Below, one piece after another: positions 45,102 to 55,819 of a stretch of 64,000 nucleotides of DNA (positions within the stretch are counted from its first letter, which is position 1; every line of letters starts with the position of its first letter). Location: NCBI GenBank assembly GCA_026182355.1, contig JAPFBL010000068.1:6981001-7045000 (forward strand), read 5' to 3'. The notes below the pieces were generated by a model that was given only the letters and a program-made list of their open reading frames with translations, searched no databases and was not told where the DNA came from. The stretch comes from Hermatobates lingyangjiaoensis. Lineage: Eukaryota > Arthropoda > Insecta > Hemiptera > Hermatobatidae. Position numbers and translations under genes: made by a program.

Positions 45102-45641
45102 TTTTTTTTTCGTCGTAGGATGTGGAAAAATCTGTTCATCAGATCCCTTAGCAAGACGTCTTGCTTAGGGTATGTGGGGTTGGGGGTCCCGACCCACTAA
45201 AAAACCACATCCTATTTCCTGGCAATACCCAACACGGAAACCGTTTGCACATTACTTCATGCCGATGCTTCAGTCCTCCTGAGTAGGATTCACCTTCTTG
45301 TCCCCATTCGTTCACCTATGAATTATCATTGCTCTTGCCTCACACCACTTTCATTCTTCTTATGACGGAGAACCGCCTCTACATAGTTTGCAGCTTTTGA
45401 CCAATTATCTTCATTTTGGAGCAACTTTTGAACTATGGTCTCTGGAGTGACCTCACCCAGTGATGCTATTAATTCCTGGCGCAGCACTCCCCATTTAGCA
45501 CAGAAGAAGAAGGTATGCTCTGCATCGTCGTTTTTCCCCAAGCTACAGTGCTTACATTGAGGGCTATCAACTTTACCCATCCTGTGTAAATATTTCTCAA
45601 AATTCCCATGGCCAGTCAGCATCTGAGTTAAGTGGAATCCT
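45102..45641 (-). mobile_element. R1-like LINE, 5'-truncated, with perfect target duplication
   Basis: A 540-bp minus-strand insertion flanked by identical 13-bp repeats (AAAAATGGATACT, 45089-45101 and 45642-45654). Its 3' end is an A-run (T-run at 45102-45110 on the plus strand). It holds the last part of an ORF2 plus about 210 bp of 3' UTR. Target-primed insertion with strong 5' truncation explains every feature. The open frame and exact duplication point to a fairly young insertion. Confidence 0.93.
45326..45639 (-). pseudogene. R1-like LINE ORF2 C-terminus with Cys/His knuckle
   Basis: Open from the truncation point: F-H-L-T-Q-M-L-T-G-H-G-N-F-E-K-Y-L-H-R-M-G, then C-K-H-C-S-L-G-K-N-D-D-A-E-H-T-F-F-F-C (C-x2-C-x9-H-x4-C) and a tail with N-W-S-K-A-A-N-Y-V-E-A-V-L-R. 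This is the usual end of R1-clade ORF2 proteins, after the RT, thought to bind nucleic acid. The first Met at 45622 is internal and is not a real start. The frame ends at TAA (45328-45326). Minus-strand RT and endonuclease domains are absent. Confidence 0.92.
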
Positions 45642-45654
45642 AAAAATGGATACT

Positions 45655-48389
45655 AATTTAAGCTTCTTCTTTGGTAATTCCTGGAACCTGACATGCTGTC
45701 TCATATTTTCTATATTTATCTCACAATATAGATAACGGTACAAAAGAAACATTTTCTGATGCTTAATTGCATAATAATAATAATAATGATAAAAATAATA
45801 ATTGCATATCAGGTCCTTCTAAATCTACAATCTTAAGCTTGCAGTAACTAATGAAATATATTTACTATAAATATATTTATATAAATATATAAATACCTAT
45901 ATATTTATACATCAATTTTAAGCTACTCCTTCGGTGATTTGTGAAATCTGACATGTTCTCTCGCATTTTCTATATTTGTCACAAAATAGAAATTTTGAAA
46001 TCTTTAAAAAATCACTTTTTTAAACAGTAATAATATGTTAGATCCTCACAAATTGTGGATTTCAAGTTTATAATTATTAATAAAAATATTTCCTATTTAT
46101 TTATCATAGCGTTTGGTATTATGAACACAGTATAGCCAAATCAATTTATCAAACTCAATTGGTTTTAACCGAATTTGCTACTATATACTGAATATAGGTT
46201 ACTATAGATTTTTGTTATTATATTTTTAAACAAAAATTTACATCATTTTATTTACTTATTAAGTTACTTAAATCTGCCAATGTAATGGAAATAAACAGAT
46301 ATCTATGAGTATGAGTGTAAAAAGAATTTTTAGTTTTTGATTGCCCTTTGCGGTGATCAAAACTTTATTAAATCGTTGATTTAATCTTTCTTCTAAAAAT
46401 CATCCAAGAATATGTTACTAATTTTGACAGTTGTAGGTTTATCTTTTTTTTTTACTTCACGTAGGTTTAAAAACCGTTTTGGTTGGATGTAGGCCCAACA
46501 ATTTCTCCTTTACCCATCTTTTAACAATTTGGGATGCATGCTAAAATATCTGAAAGTCAGTACCATGAAACATTATTTTTCTTCTAATAAAAGGTCTTTT
46601 ACTTATCCTTGCGTACTATAACCGTCATTATGTAGGGTATTTGCTAGGACATCAACAACTAATCCTTGGAATAGCAATCCATCTCAAACCTCCCTGAGTA
46701 CAAAGTTTAGTTTTTTAACTTAAGTTGTAGTAATTCAAATACCCATGGTAATTATTCTTTCACAATATTATTTTATTAAATTCTATAGTTTTTGGATTAA
46801 ATTGATTTACATATTAGTGCTGATTCATTGATTTCAAGGCTTCTTTCATGAGTTTCCCCAATATCAAGAATTAAGCCGAAGTTAATCTTTTAAGACTCCA
46901 AATTTTTCCACTTATTTAAAACAAGGTAAAATTTTCTTTCTCAACTCTATGTTCATTAATTATTTAACTTTATGGATTTTACACGCAGATTCATTGCAAC
47001 ACCTTGGTTAGGCAACCATCCTAACACTGGCAAACGTAATTATGGAAACCATAAGGTAATGTATGTTTCATTGGTCTTGATTTTTTATATTTAAGAATTT
47101 TATTTTCCTTACATACGAGTATCATATTAGCTCTTTAAAATATTTCTAATATTTTATCAAGCAGCTAAATAATTTTATTTTAATCAATGACCTTAAATAA
47201 TTTTTATTTCGATATAAACAATGCCCACAAAATGCAAAAAAATTGACAAGTACAAGTACTCCATTATTCATAGATGAACTTTCAGTTTTTATGGTTATAT
47301 TGCACTTTGTGCTAATCGGAAATTTGTGAATTAAATTGCTATTTGTATATTTAATTTTTTGATAACATTTCATTGTTCTCTACTTTACTTTTTAGCGTTA
47401 AAAATGGATTTTATGAAATCATAAAATGGTCCGTAATTTGTCGTTTTGTTAATGTAATTCTGAAAACTGTTCAACTAATCCTCATATAATATTCTATTTT
47501 TAAGTATGATTTCATTTTAATCATGCAAACGGTAGGATTGTATCTCCTGTTAAGCTTCTAAATTCAACCATACGTCAAATAGTTTATATTATCTTCTCTC
47601 TAATTACTTTTCTCCCCATGCCCGTCAATCTGAAAATATTGAAACACGAGTCGGTTCATTCTCTCTATGGACTCACTAAGTGTTTTACTCTGTAGTTTCA
47701 TTACAATACAACACATACTGGAACAAAAGGCTTACTGTCATCTCTATTTTAAACACGTTGACCTCAGGAGAAAAGCAGAACAAATATGAAGTAAAAAATA
47801 ATTTTGAGACTTAAATATCAACGATTATTCATCAGTCGAGTTGACTCGTCAATCTGAGAGACATCTATCTTGCTCCATTTTTTCTTCTGATTTTCACCAA
47901 ATGACAAATTCAAGATCAACATATTTTGAATGAAACATATTTTTTTAACTTATATTTTTACAAAAATATTTCAAAATAATGAAAACTAACGCTCACAGTC
48001 ACAAAGTTTTGGTTTAAACCATTCTGAGGAGATGAAATAGAGTGAGACCCATCGGACATAAGCTGATGTGGTTTAAAACCGACCCCAGTGATATTGCAAT
48101 TCTCTTAATCCTCCTCTATTTAAGATTATCATGGTGGTTGAAACGCAGACTTCGAGGCTCTAAGTGTTGTAATTATGTGTCAGTATTCATATTGCACTAC
48201 TGGTATTCACTTGAATTGTTTTATAAATGTTCAGAGAATGTTACGAGTATAATACCCTTTCAACTAAAACAACTGGTGTTCATCAGTTCAAATCTGCATC
48301 TGACGATAACCACTTGCTCTGGTTGAATACTCTTCCAGTCATTTCTGAACTGAACATAATAAGTCAAGAGCTCAAGATGTAAAAAAAAT
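45655..48389. other. AT-rich tract with diverged family R pieces
   Basis: No gene. Blocks at about 45660-45720 and 45930-45990 ('cttcttcggtaattcctggaacctgacatg') duplicate each other, and 46400-47150 resembles the distal part of family R (compare 11.04-11.60 kb: 'ttcttctaataaaaggtcttt', 'ctccctgagtacaaagtttag', 'cattggtcttgattttttatatttaagaattttattttcctta'). A frame at 48042-48326 has no recognisable domain. Confidence 0.55.
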
Positions 48390-48700
48390 TTTTACTTTAC
48401 TATAAGGTAAATTATGGTGATTGTGAAAATATTCGGTATTTGAGGTCAGTTTTATGAAGTTTTTTCGATGACCTCTGAGTGGGTGGGTGAGTTTGTATCC
48501 AAAGTTTGTTACCATGCTACGGTTCATAATATTTGATAGATGAAATTGATATTTTACACAAAAATGAGCCTCATATTTTAGATGAGCATTATTGTTTGGA
48601 AGCAGTTATGCATGATGGAACAATCACTTTTTTTGGAAAAAACCAGTTTTTAAGCTACATTTTTTTTCTCCTAAACTACTAATTGTAGAGTTTTAAAATT
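48390..48700 (+). repeat. Family V repeat, copy b
   Basis: Matches the reverse complement of 13680-14020; begins with 'tttactataaggtaaattatggtgattgtgaaaatattc', a border also seen near 57.53 kb. Confidence 0.65.
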
Positions 48701-49526
48701 TTGAAAATATTTTTGAGGCAACAAGAGCAATTAACAAAACATAACCTCAGATTTTTAAATCAACAGGAAATTTTTTCTTAAAAAAAATGTAAAAATTCCC
48801 ACTTATAGTTCAATCTGGAAGATCGTGAGAGCGATATAAAACAAACTGTTCAACGGATCAAAATGAAAATATTTATAAAAATATAACATTCAGTGGCGGT
48901 AGAGTTGAAATTTTTTTTCAAAATTACATTCAACAAATTACAGGGCGTTACAGTACATTTTCTGTTTTCAAAAAATGTTTTTTGACGCTAAATGTCTCAT
49001 TAAAAAATATTTAAATTTTACCAAAAAAATTTAACGAAAAATTGACAATTTATAAAAAAATTTCATGAAATTTCAATTGCCCCAAACAGCAATAAAGCTA
49101 TAAAAACTGAATATTGATCCTGCACTAATGGTTTACTTGCTATACTGGTCGTATTTGTTTATATTTATTTACATTATTTGCATTGACTTAGAAATATTTT
49201 GAGTGAATTCACTGAAATAAAATTAACTTTTGGAGCTATAATAAAAAAAATTGAAATGATTTAATGACATATATGTTATGTAAGAAGTATACAATTTTTA
49301 TACGTAAAAAATCCACGCCAATAGAACATATTAAACAATTTCTAGTTCATTTTATAATATGATAGGATTGTCCAACAAAATGTTCTAATTGATTTATTTG
49401 TTGCACCATTCGACATCCAATAGTCATTGGAAAAAAAGCCATGTTCTCCTGTAAGAGATTATTTCGTAACACAAAATCTACACTTTCGCTTTTTAAAAAA
49501 TGTTATTACTTACTGCTGTAGTTATA

Positions 49527-49530
<4 letters not shown>
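48701..49530. other. A/T-rich tract, nothing recognised
   Basis: Long A and T runs; no frame. Confidence 0.5.

Positions 49531-49569
<39 letters not shown>
49531..49569. repeat. (TA)n microsatellite
   Basis: About 19 TA units at the left edge of a PLE-like foldback. Confidence 0.97.
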
Positions 49570-49571
<2 letters not shown>

Positions 49572-49601
49572 TGCTGTTTGTTTCTTAAACACTCTTTATT
49601 C

Positions 49602-49914
49602 ACAGGTTTTGAGATTTTTTGAGACTTTGGTGAGGATATTAAAAACCATTCTTTGCCAACGTTTCGATATATATCTATGTCCTCCTTAGGGCTGGGAAGT
49701 CTATTGTGTTTCCTTGTTTTTCATGTGCATAGAACTCCTCTACATGTTAACTAGATAAGGGACTGTTGCTAGGGCTGGAGGTTGCATTTTTGTTATGTTA
49801 CTTGCTGTGTACTGGGTTTTCTACAAACAATTTTCGACATAAATATATGTCGAAACGTTGGCAAAGAAGCGTTTTTAATATTCTGACCAAAGGCTCAAAA
49901 AATCTCAAAACCTG

Positions 49915-49918
<4 letters not shown>
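49602..49918. mobile_element. PLE-C-like foldback
   Basis: Arms of about 78 bp (49602-49680 and 49840-49917, 'acaggttttgagattttttgag' and complement) around a 160-bp centre. Each arm has GAAACGUUGGCAAAG, the PLE-C 3' core with palindromic ACGU. TA tracts on both sides (49531-49569, 49919-49940). Confidence 0.75.
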
Positions 49919-49944
<26 letters not shown>

Positions 49945-49945
<1 letters not shown>

Positions 49946-50365
49946 ATAGGTGTGTTCTCTAATCGGGGTTCGGTCAATTTTCCAGGATAAAAAATCAAAC
50001 TCTCGTTGCCAACGTTTCGGTTTTATTTAAAACCTTTTTCATAGGCAGAAGTAAGAATTTTTTAACTAAGAAAATGAAATTTACATTATTTAAAGGAACA
50101 ACAATGTTAGCCGGACAAAACCTTCGACTAGACTGTCGACTAGAGTCTAGTCGAAGGTTTTGTCCGGCTAACATTGTTGTTCCTTTAAATAATGTAAATT
50201 TCATTTTCTTAGTTAAAAAATTCTTACTTCTGCCTATGAAAAAGGTTTTATATAAAACCGAAACGTTGGCAACGAGAGTTTGATTTTTTATCCTGGAAAA
50301 TTGACCGAACCCCGATTAGAGAACACAACTATTCTATCAAACGGTCGATATATTATTGAATTTGT
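49945..50365. mobile_element. PLE-C palindrome with ~185-bp arms
   Basis: Arms 49950-50136 and 50143-50330 are nearly perfect complements ('gtgtgttctctaatcgggg' outside, 'tcgactagac' at the centre). Because of this, the frames at 50204-49995 and 50074-50283 translate to almost the same peptide; neither is a gene. GAAACGUUGGCAACG occurs in both arms. Bounded by (TA)n. Confidence 0.9.
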
Positions 50366-50382
50366 TATATATATATATATAA

Positions 50383-50517
50383 CAAATTCAACTGACTCAG
50401 TTGGGTTTTTGACTCTGACGAAGACCGCTTGTTACGGTTGAAAGATCTTAGTCTTGTTTTCCCATTTCTTATTGTGGTTTGATCATTGATTGTTGTTTCA
50501 CGTGTTTATGTGAAATC

Positions 50518-50520
<3 letters not shown>
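50383..50520 (+). mobile_element. PLE-A 3'-end fragment with full terminus
   Basis: Carries an intact hammerhead and, unlike the 18.9-kb copy, the complete family end ('gattgttgtttcacgtgtttatgtgaaatcttt') before (TA)n. The end itself contains a short inverted repeat, TTTCACGTG/... ATGTGAAA. Confidence 0.92.
50411..50453 (+). ncRNA. Hammerhead ribozyme, PLE-A
   Basis: All 43 nt match 18834-18876. Confidence 0.87.

Positions 50521-50553
<33 letters not shown>
50521..50553. repeat. (TA)n between PLE-A modules
   Basis: About 16 TA units between two PLE-A ends facing each other with their termini. Confidence 0.97.
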
Positions 50554-50558
<5 letters not shown>

Positions 50559-50616
50559 ATTTCACATAAACACGTGAAACAACAATCAATGATCAAACCA
50601 CAATCAGAAATATTGT

Positions 50617-51106
50617 GGTTTTATCAAATTCTATAGTTTTGCCATACCACGAATCATTGGACCCCCTTCCAAGATTAGCCAAACAACTTGATTTTAATAT
50701 AGTGTTTTCTAATCGTAATAACGTGGGTAATATGTTAATAAAAAACTCTCCAAGCGAATTGGAGTCCGCTGGTATTTATAAAATTCCGTGCAAAAATTGC
50801 CATAAAATTTATATTGGTCAAACTGGTAAATCATTAAAAACACGTGTAAAACAACACCAATATAACGTAAGTAGACAGGAAAACAGTAGTGCCTTATTCT
50901 TGCATATAAAAAATGAAAATCATCATATTGATTGGACAGGAGCTAAATTTATTACCTATGAATAATCAATGTTGTTAAGAAATATTATTGAATCGTCTCT
51001 AATTAAATTTAATAGATCTAATATTATAAACATTAGTAACGGTCTCTTCAAACTTGATACTTTCGTCACGAGGGCAATAGCCTCTTCAAAGAGGGTTGAC
51101 AGCTAG
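50617..51106 (+). pseudogene. PLE-A GIY-YIG nuclease with premature stop
   Basis: Plus-strand frame from S-N-S-I-V-L-P-Y-H-E through A-G-I-Y, C-K-N-C-H, Y-I-G-Q-T-G-K and H-H-I-D-W-T-G, identical in residues to the 18-kb copy until K in Y-E-K becomes TAA (50963-50965). Downstream codons continue unchanged to R-V-D-S and TAG (51104-51106). The stop removes the catalytic Glu helix. Confidence 0.93.
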
Positions 51107-51276
51107 CAGATAGTTTTTTACTTTTTCTTACTGTACTCCTTTGTTTCCCCAAACATCCCTTTCTGGACATTAGTCCTTTCCTGTGCTTTCACCCTTTTAA
51201 AATACCACTCTTCCCTCCCACTCTTCTCAACTCCTCACCAGATGTTTTTCTGCATCTAGTGTTCAGTTGGGTTTTT

Positions 51277-51319
51277 GACTCTGACTAAGACCGCTTGTTA
51301 CGGTTGAAAGATCTTAGTC
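51277..51319 (+). ncRNA. PLE-A hammerhead with inactivating G8 change
   Basis: Reads CUGACUA in place of CUGACGA; everything else matches the reference copy. G8 is essential in hammerhead catalysis, so this one is expected to be dead. Confidence 0.82.
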
Positions 51320-51354
51320 TTGTTTTCCCATTTCTGATTGTGGTTTGATCATTG

Positions 51355-51374
51355 ATATATATATATATATATAT
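51355..51374. repeat. (TA)n between PLE modules
   Basis: About ten TA units between the PLE-A 3' end and a PLE-C palindrome. Confidence 0.95.
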
Positions 51375-51375
51375 G

Positions 51376-51656
51376 TATAGGTGTGTTCTCTAATCGGGGT
51401 TCGGTCGATTTTTCAGGATAAAAAATTAAACTCTCGTTGCCAACGTTTCGGTTTTATTTAAAACCTTTTTCATAGGCAGAAGTAAGTATTTTTTAACTAA
51501 GAAAATGAAATTTACATTATTTAAAGGAACAACAATGTTAACTAGAGTTAACAACAATTTGGCAACGAGAGTTTAATTTTTTATCCTGGAAAATTGGCCG
51601 AACCCCGATTAGAGAACACACCTATTCTATCAAACGGTCGATATATTATTGAATGT

Positions 51657-51657
<1 letters not shown>
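51376..51657. mobile_element. PLE-C palindrome, short copy
   Basis: Same outer sequence as 49.95-50.36 kb, but the arms collapse early: the left arm reaches 'caatgttaactag', the right starts 'agttaacaac' and lacks the part holding GAAACG. Right flank 'caaacggtcgatatattattgaat' equals that at 50.34 kb. Confidence 0.88.

Positions 51658-51695
<38 letters not shown>
51658..51695. repeat. (TA)n
   Basis: About 19 TA units. Confidence 0.97.
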
Positions 51696-51699
<4 letters not shown>

Positions 51700-51705
51700 T
51701 TTGGA

Positions 51706-51931
51706 ATTCTATTTTTTTTTTAATCAGGGTTGAGGTTCTAGGTGCTCTAGAACAAATATCCCAAAAATATCATAATAAATAAGGTTTGATTTATAACCTG
51801 TTTGTTTACATTTTGACTATTCTATTTTTTTTTTAATCAGGGTTGAGGTTCTAGGTGCTCTAGAACAAATATCCCAAAAATATCATAATAAATAAGGTTT
51901 GATTTATAACCTGTTTGTTTACATTTTGACT
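51706..51931 (+). repeat. Perfect 113-bp tandem duplication
   Basis: 51706-51818 and 51819-51931 appear identical, including the T-run and 'ggttgaggttctaggtgctc'. Lies right after a (TA)n. Confidence 0.95.
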
Positions 51932-52401
51932 TAAATTGCTAATGGCGGCCGCAGGAAGGTTATTCCTTATGACCAACTTCTAATATTTCTGCATGCTTTG
52001 TTCAATTGGAAACATCCAGGTACCAGAAATTTAATTATTGTTTTCAGATTGATATTAAAGACAAAAATTTTAATTTAATATGGGTTTGTTATTAATTAAC
52101 AAAGCCTTAGTTATTAGCTGTAGTTTACCATTACCTTTTTTTTAACTAATTGTATTAACTTGGATTAAAGAAAGCTATGAAGTAAATAAAAACTTATTAA
52201 CTTTAAGTATGCATGATAGTATTACCAATAATAATAATAATATTTGAATCATAATTCAAATCTTTTAGTTAAAGTATAGTTAAAGTCTTTTGTTACAGTT
52301 TAATGGATGTAAGACTTGCTTATTTATTTCTGATTGATTAATTCGTTTGTTTAAAATATTTAATTATTACTAAATTATTAGTAATTAGTATCCAGCCCTA
52401 C

Positions 52402-53198
52402 TCTATATAAGCAAAAAGATGAGTTATGTAACTAAAAGACGTTTATGATCAGACCTACGTCTAAAACAGTAAAACTTATAAGGGAATGTATTCAGCATAA
52501 ACAATTGACTTAGAAATATTCAAATCAAAATGTAAAAATATAAAAATTAAACACTGATGCATTTGTGTGTAAAACACAATCGTATACATAATAACTCTTA
52601 ACATAACATAATGAAAAATGTATGCAGAATTTGACATTTAGCGCTCAACTGACACTTTTCAACACAATGATTCTTCATAAAGAAATAATATTTCATCAAA
52701 ATATTCTAGTTCAAATTTTCAAGAGAATTTAATTGCTGATATAATTTTAATTAAATATTAAAAAGTGTATGAAGTCTTCAAATTGAAATTATTCAATAAA
52801 ATGTAATGTGATATGGTTTAGCCTCATCAACCAACTGACTCCTAATTGAAATGATTTGTGCATTTAAAATACGTGTCATCATATTTAATAGTAATTAGAG
52901 CTCAGACTTCCTTCAACATTTCTTGCTGTATTGTTCGACAAAAAATATTCGTTCTATTATTTGTTTAATTTAATCTATCAACTACCAATTATATTAAACA
53001 ATGTGTGCAATTTTATAATCAGCGTTAGATTATATCTTTTTTGTATAATCTATAATTTAAATTCTATATTTATTTCCTTTATCTGAAAAAAATAGTATAA
53101 TGGAACTAAAGAAAATTTAAATTACTTTCGTTGTATGTAATTTATTATTAGAGTTGGAATTAAATTGTTTCCTGGGCAAAGCCGGGTAGATCAGCTGG
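52402..53198 (+). mobile_element. Short Helitron (3' end clear, 5' end tentative)
   Basis: Right end: hairpin CCTGGGCAAAGCCGGG (53171-53186), then CTGG (53195-53198) before T, a typical Helitron 3' terminus. Left end: TCTATATAAGCAAAAAG (52402), like the TCTATATAAATAAAA start of the other Helitrons, although the preceding base is C instead of A. No coding sequence. Confidence 0.7.
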
Positions 53199-55819
53199 TG
53201 ATATTATATACATCAGTGGTGTGATATACAAACATATACGAAACTTATATATTCATAAGTGGGTATATCACTATTTGTACTACCTTCAGGAATGGAAAAA
53301 TAATAAATCTCTGCCACTTAGACGTTTATATTCTGCCTCAATGGGACTTTATATATTACATAGTCTAGAAGTTTGAATAAGTTTACTTATAGTAAAGTTG
53401 AGTGTAGGACACTCCAAATTTTTTTATTTACATTTCAAATATAATAATTCATTCTTTAATAAAAAATAATAATTATAACGCTACAATAAGGTAATTATAC
53501 ATTAGAATAAAGACTAATATTCTGTAAAATGAACTAATAAAAACATTAATGCAAATATTAAGAGCAGAACTACAGGATTCACTGATTTGCATGACTGCTT
53601 TGTATATGAGAAATATGAAACTGTTTGTATTTTCAAGCTATCATTTAATAGATAATATCGTTAACCATGTTTTCTTTAAACAAAGATAAGCATTTCACAA
53701 TGTACTTATTAAACTAATTGGTAGTTATGATAAAAAAAAAAGTAACTTCTTATCTCTAAGTAAAAGATTAGTCGGTGGATTGTTTCTTATTGATAAGATG
53801 AATATTACATGTTAAGAAGGAACACGCAGTTGTTTTGATCCTAGCGAATCGTTGCTGCAAGGATATCGATTACGGTGAGTGGGCGACGACCTCCGTTGAT
53901 GTTTTCGTCACTAAGGTCCTGACCTCTCGCATCATCGCTGAAACATGACAGGTCACAGCGCAGCAAGAATGAGTTACATTCCAACATATTCTTACCCTAA
54001 ATGAAAGAAAACTATGATTAACTCAATAACAATAACAATAACAATAAATTATTTCCCACAATAGCATACTGTCAAAGAAAACCATACAATAATATTAAAG
54101 ATCTAATATTCTTAAAGGAATTTCCATCAACGTTTCAAATATAAAGACAAGAATAATTAGATTCCTTGATCAATGTACCAAAGATGACCAATTTTTTAAA
54201 TCAAATCAGGATCTATTACCCAAAAACTTTGTGCATAATTAAATAAGATTGTTTGACGACAAGTCTATCAAAAATCCAACACATTTATAAACAAATTTTC
54301 ACAAATTCATATTACATTTTTCTTAACCTTGGGCCTCTTATGACCTTCTTTGGACTCCTGGGAGTCCATGTGAACCCCTGCATACACATAATGTCAAACA
54401 TATACACACATAATGTCAGACCTCTTACCACTCATTCCACTTCCCTAATGGTTATCATAAAGACGTATTAGTATCTAATGTAATATGTAATATCTTGATA
54501 CGTATTGCTCTTACATATTTATTATAGTATGTAAAAAGAGATGGATGTTTATTTTAATTCAAATTTTAATGATTACGATAGTTGTAATTCTAATATGTCT
54601 CTGGGCTACTACTCGTTTAGATAATGTGGCTTTTTGCTACTCGTGGATTAGTATTTGTGGTCCTATGATTGCAAGTCATATAAGGACCTGTCTATTGTGG
54701 AGGCAGCGGGCTCGGCTGATGCATATTTGACTGCCTTGTTGCATGGAAATGCTTCATTATCTCTACTCCACCTCTCCCCACCAAATGTTTCTAACCATTG
54801 TTAATGGTCACTGTATTCATGGATGTCTTATACCAATCCATTATTGACCTTACACCATTGTTTATTTCCATTTTACTTTTGTCAGCTATAGTTTTATTAA
54901 ATACGTTTATACTCGTATTATATCTAAAATACACAGTTTAACTTAAATAGTTAAACTAGTTTAAAAACCACATTGTCTAAAAATAGTATTTTATATTTCG
55001 TTAGTATCAGTTAAGATATTTTATTTTCAAATAGTATGCACTTGATTTATCAAAAATAGATTAATTCAGTAGAATCAAATAAACAACATAACCAAGTTCA
55101 TTTTTAGAAATAGAAAAATAAATGACCAATGTTCACATAAAGTCTGTGAAAGTTCATGCCTATATTAATGCTCCCTTTTTTGTTTACTTTATATGAAAAA
55201 AATACTTTAATTATAAAAGCTAAAAGTTATTTTTTAAAGTTTTTTTAAAGTCTCTTTGCAAATATGTCATATTTGTGGGATGACACATATTGGTGTTCAT
55301 GGCGGTAGTTGAAAGTCCAGTACCAGCTAGATAGTAATTAAATGATATGGTTATTTTAGATATCTACAATATAATCATTCAATGTTAATCAGCTCTAATT
55401 ATTATTCAGATTTGCTCTAGTAATATTTGAATATTATTACAATCAAATATTACAGTAGAAATAGTTTGAACATTCAATGATAAAAATCAAAACATTATGT
55501 ATGGTTTTAATTGTAACAAAGTTAAAAAAAAATAATATATCACAAAATAGACAAATTTAAACCAAATATTGATGTCATTTTGTAAATTAATAAACTCACT
55601 AAGCCGACAAAACTTGTTAGCAGTGATAGCACACACTGCTGTAATGTTACATTAATATTGTCTTTGAAAATTCATAGTAAATAGAATAGCTTGTACAAAA
55701 ATTTAAGAACCCATTACGAACTTAATTATTCAAATTTATTTATAGTTCGAACTGAAATTCTTACCAACGACTTTAAACGTGAAAAAAGATTATTTTAAGA
55801 GCTGGTTTTAACTTTTACA
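53199..55819. other. AT-rich tract with one GC-richer island
   Basis: At 53820-53985 a GC-richer segment contains ACGGTGAGTG and an open stretch ending D-V-F-V-T-K-V-L-T-S-R, then a TGA. It slightly resembles the PLE-A C-terminus (D-T-F-V-T-R-A-I). The R-border motif 'gttgagtgtaggacactccaaa' sits at 53398-53422. No other gene is supported. Confidence 0.4.

Larger units (their letters stand above)
50554..51355. mobile_element. PLE-A insertion: short inverted 3' stub + 5'-truncated copy
   Basis: 50554-50612 is the last ~60 bp of PLE-A in minus orientation; a plus copy from mid-linker to the 3' end starts at about 50617. Compared with 18180-18912 differences are few: a stop in the nuclease, a changed base after the stop, and a hammerhead G8 change. 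This is the same tail-to-tail layout as at 17.2-18.9 kb with a different breakpoint. Confidence 0.92.

Noticed and set aside
47810..47900. Possible further hammerhead on the minus strand (CTGATGA ... GATA)
   Set aside because: GAAA is replaced by GATA and stem II does not pair; too weak to list.
49995..50283. Two almost identical 69-residue frames on opposite strands
   Set aside because: Produced by the perfect palindrome; each is the mirror of the other, and the internal residues are the inverted repeat centre.
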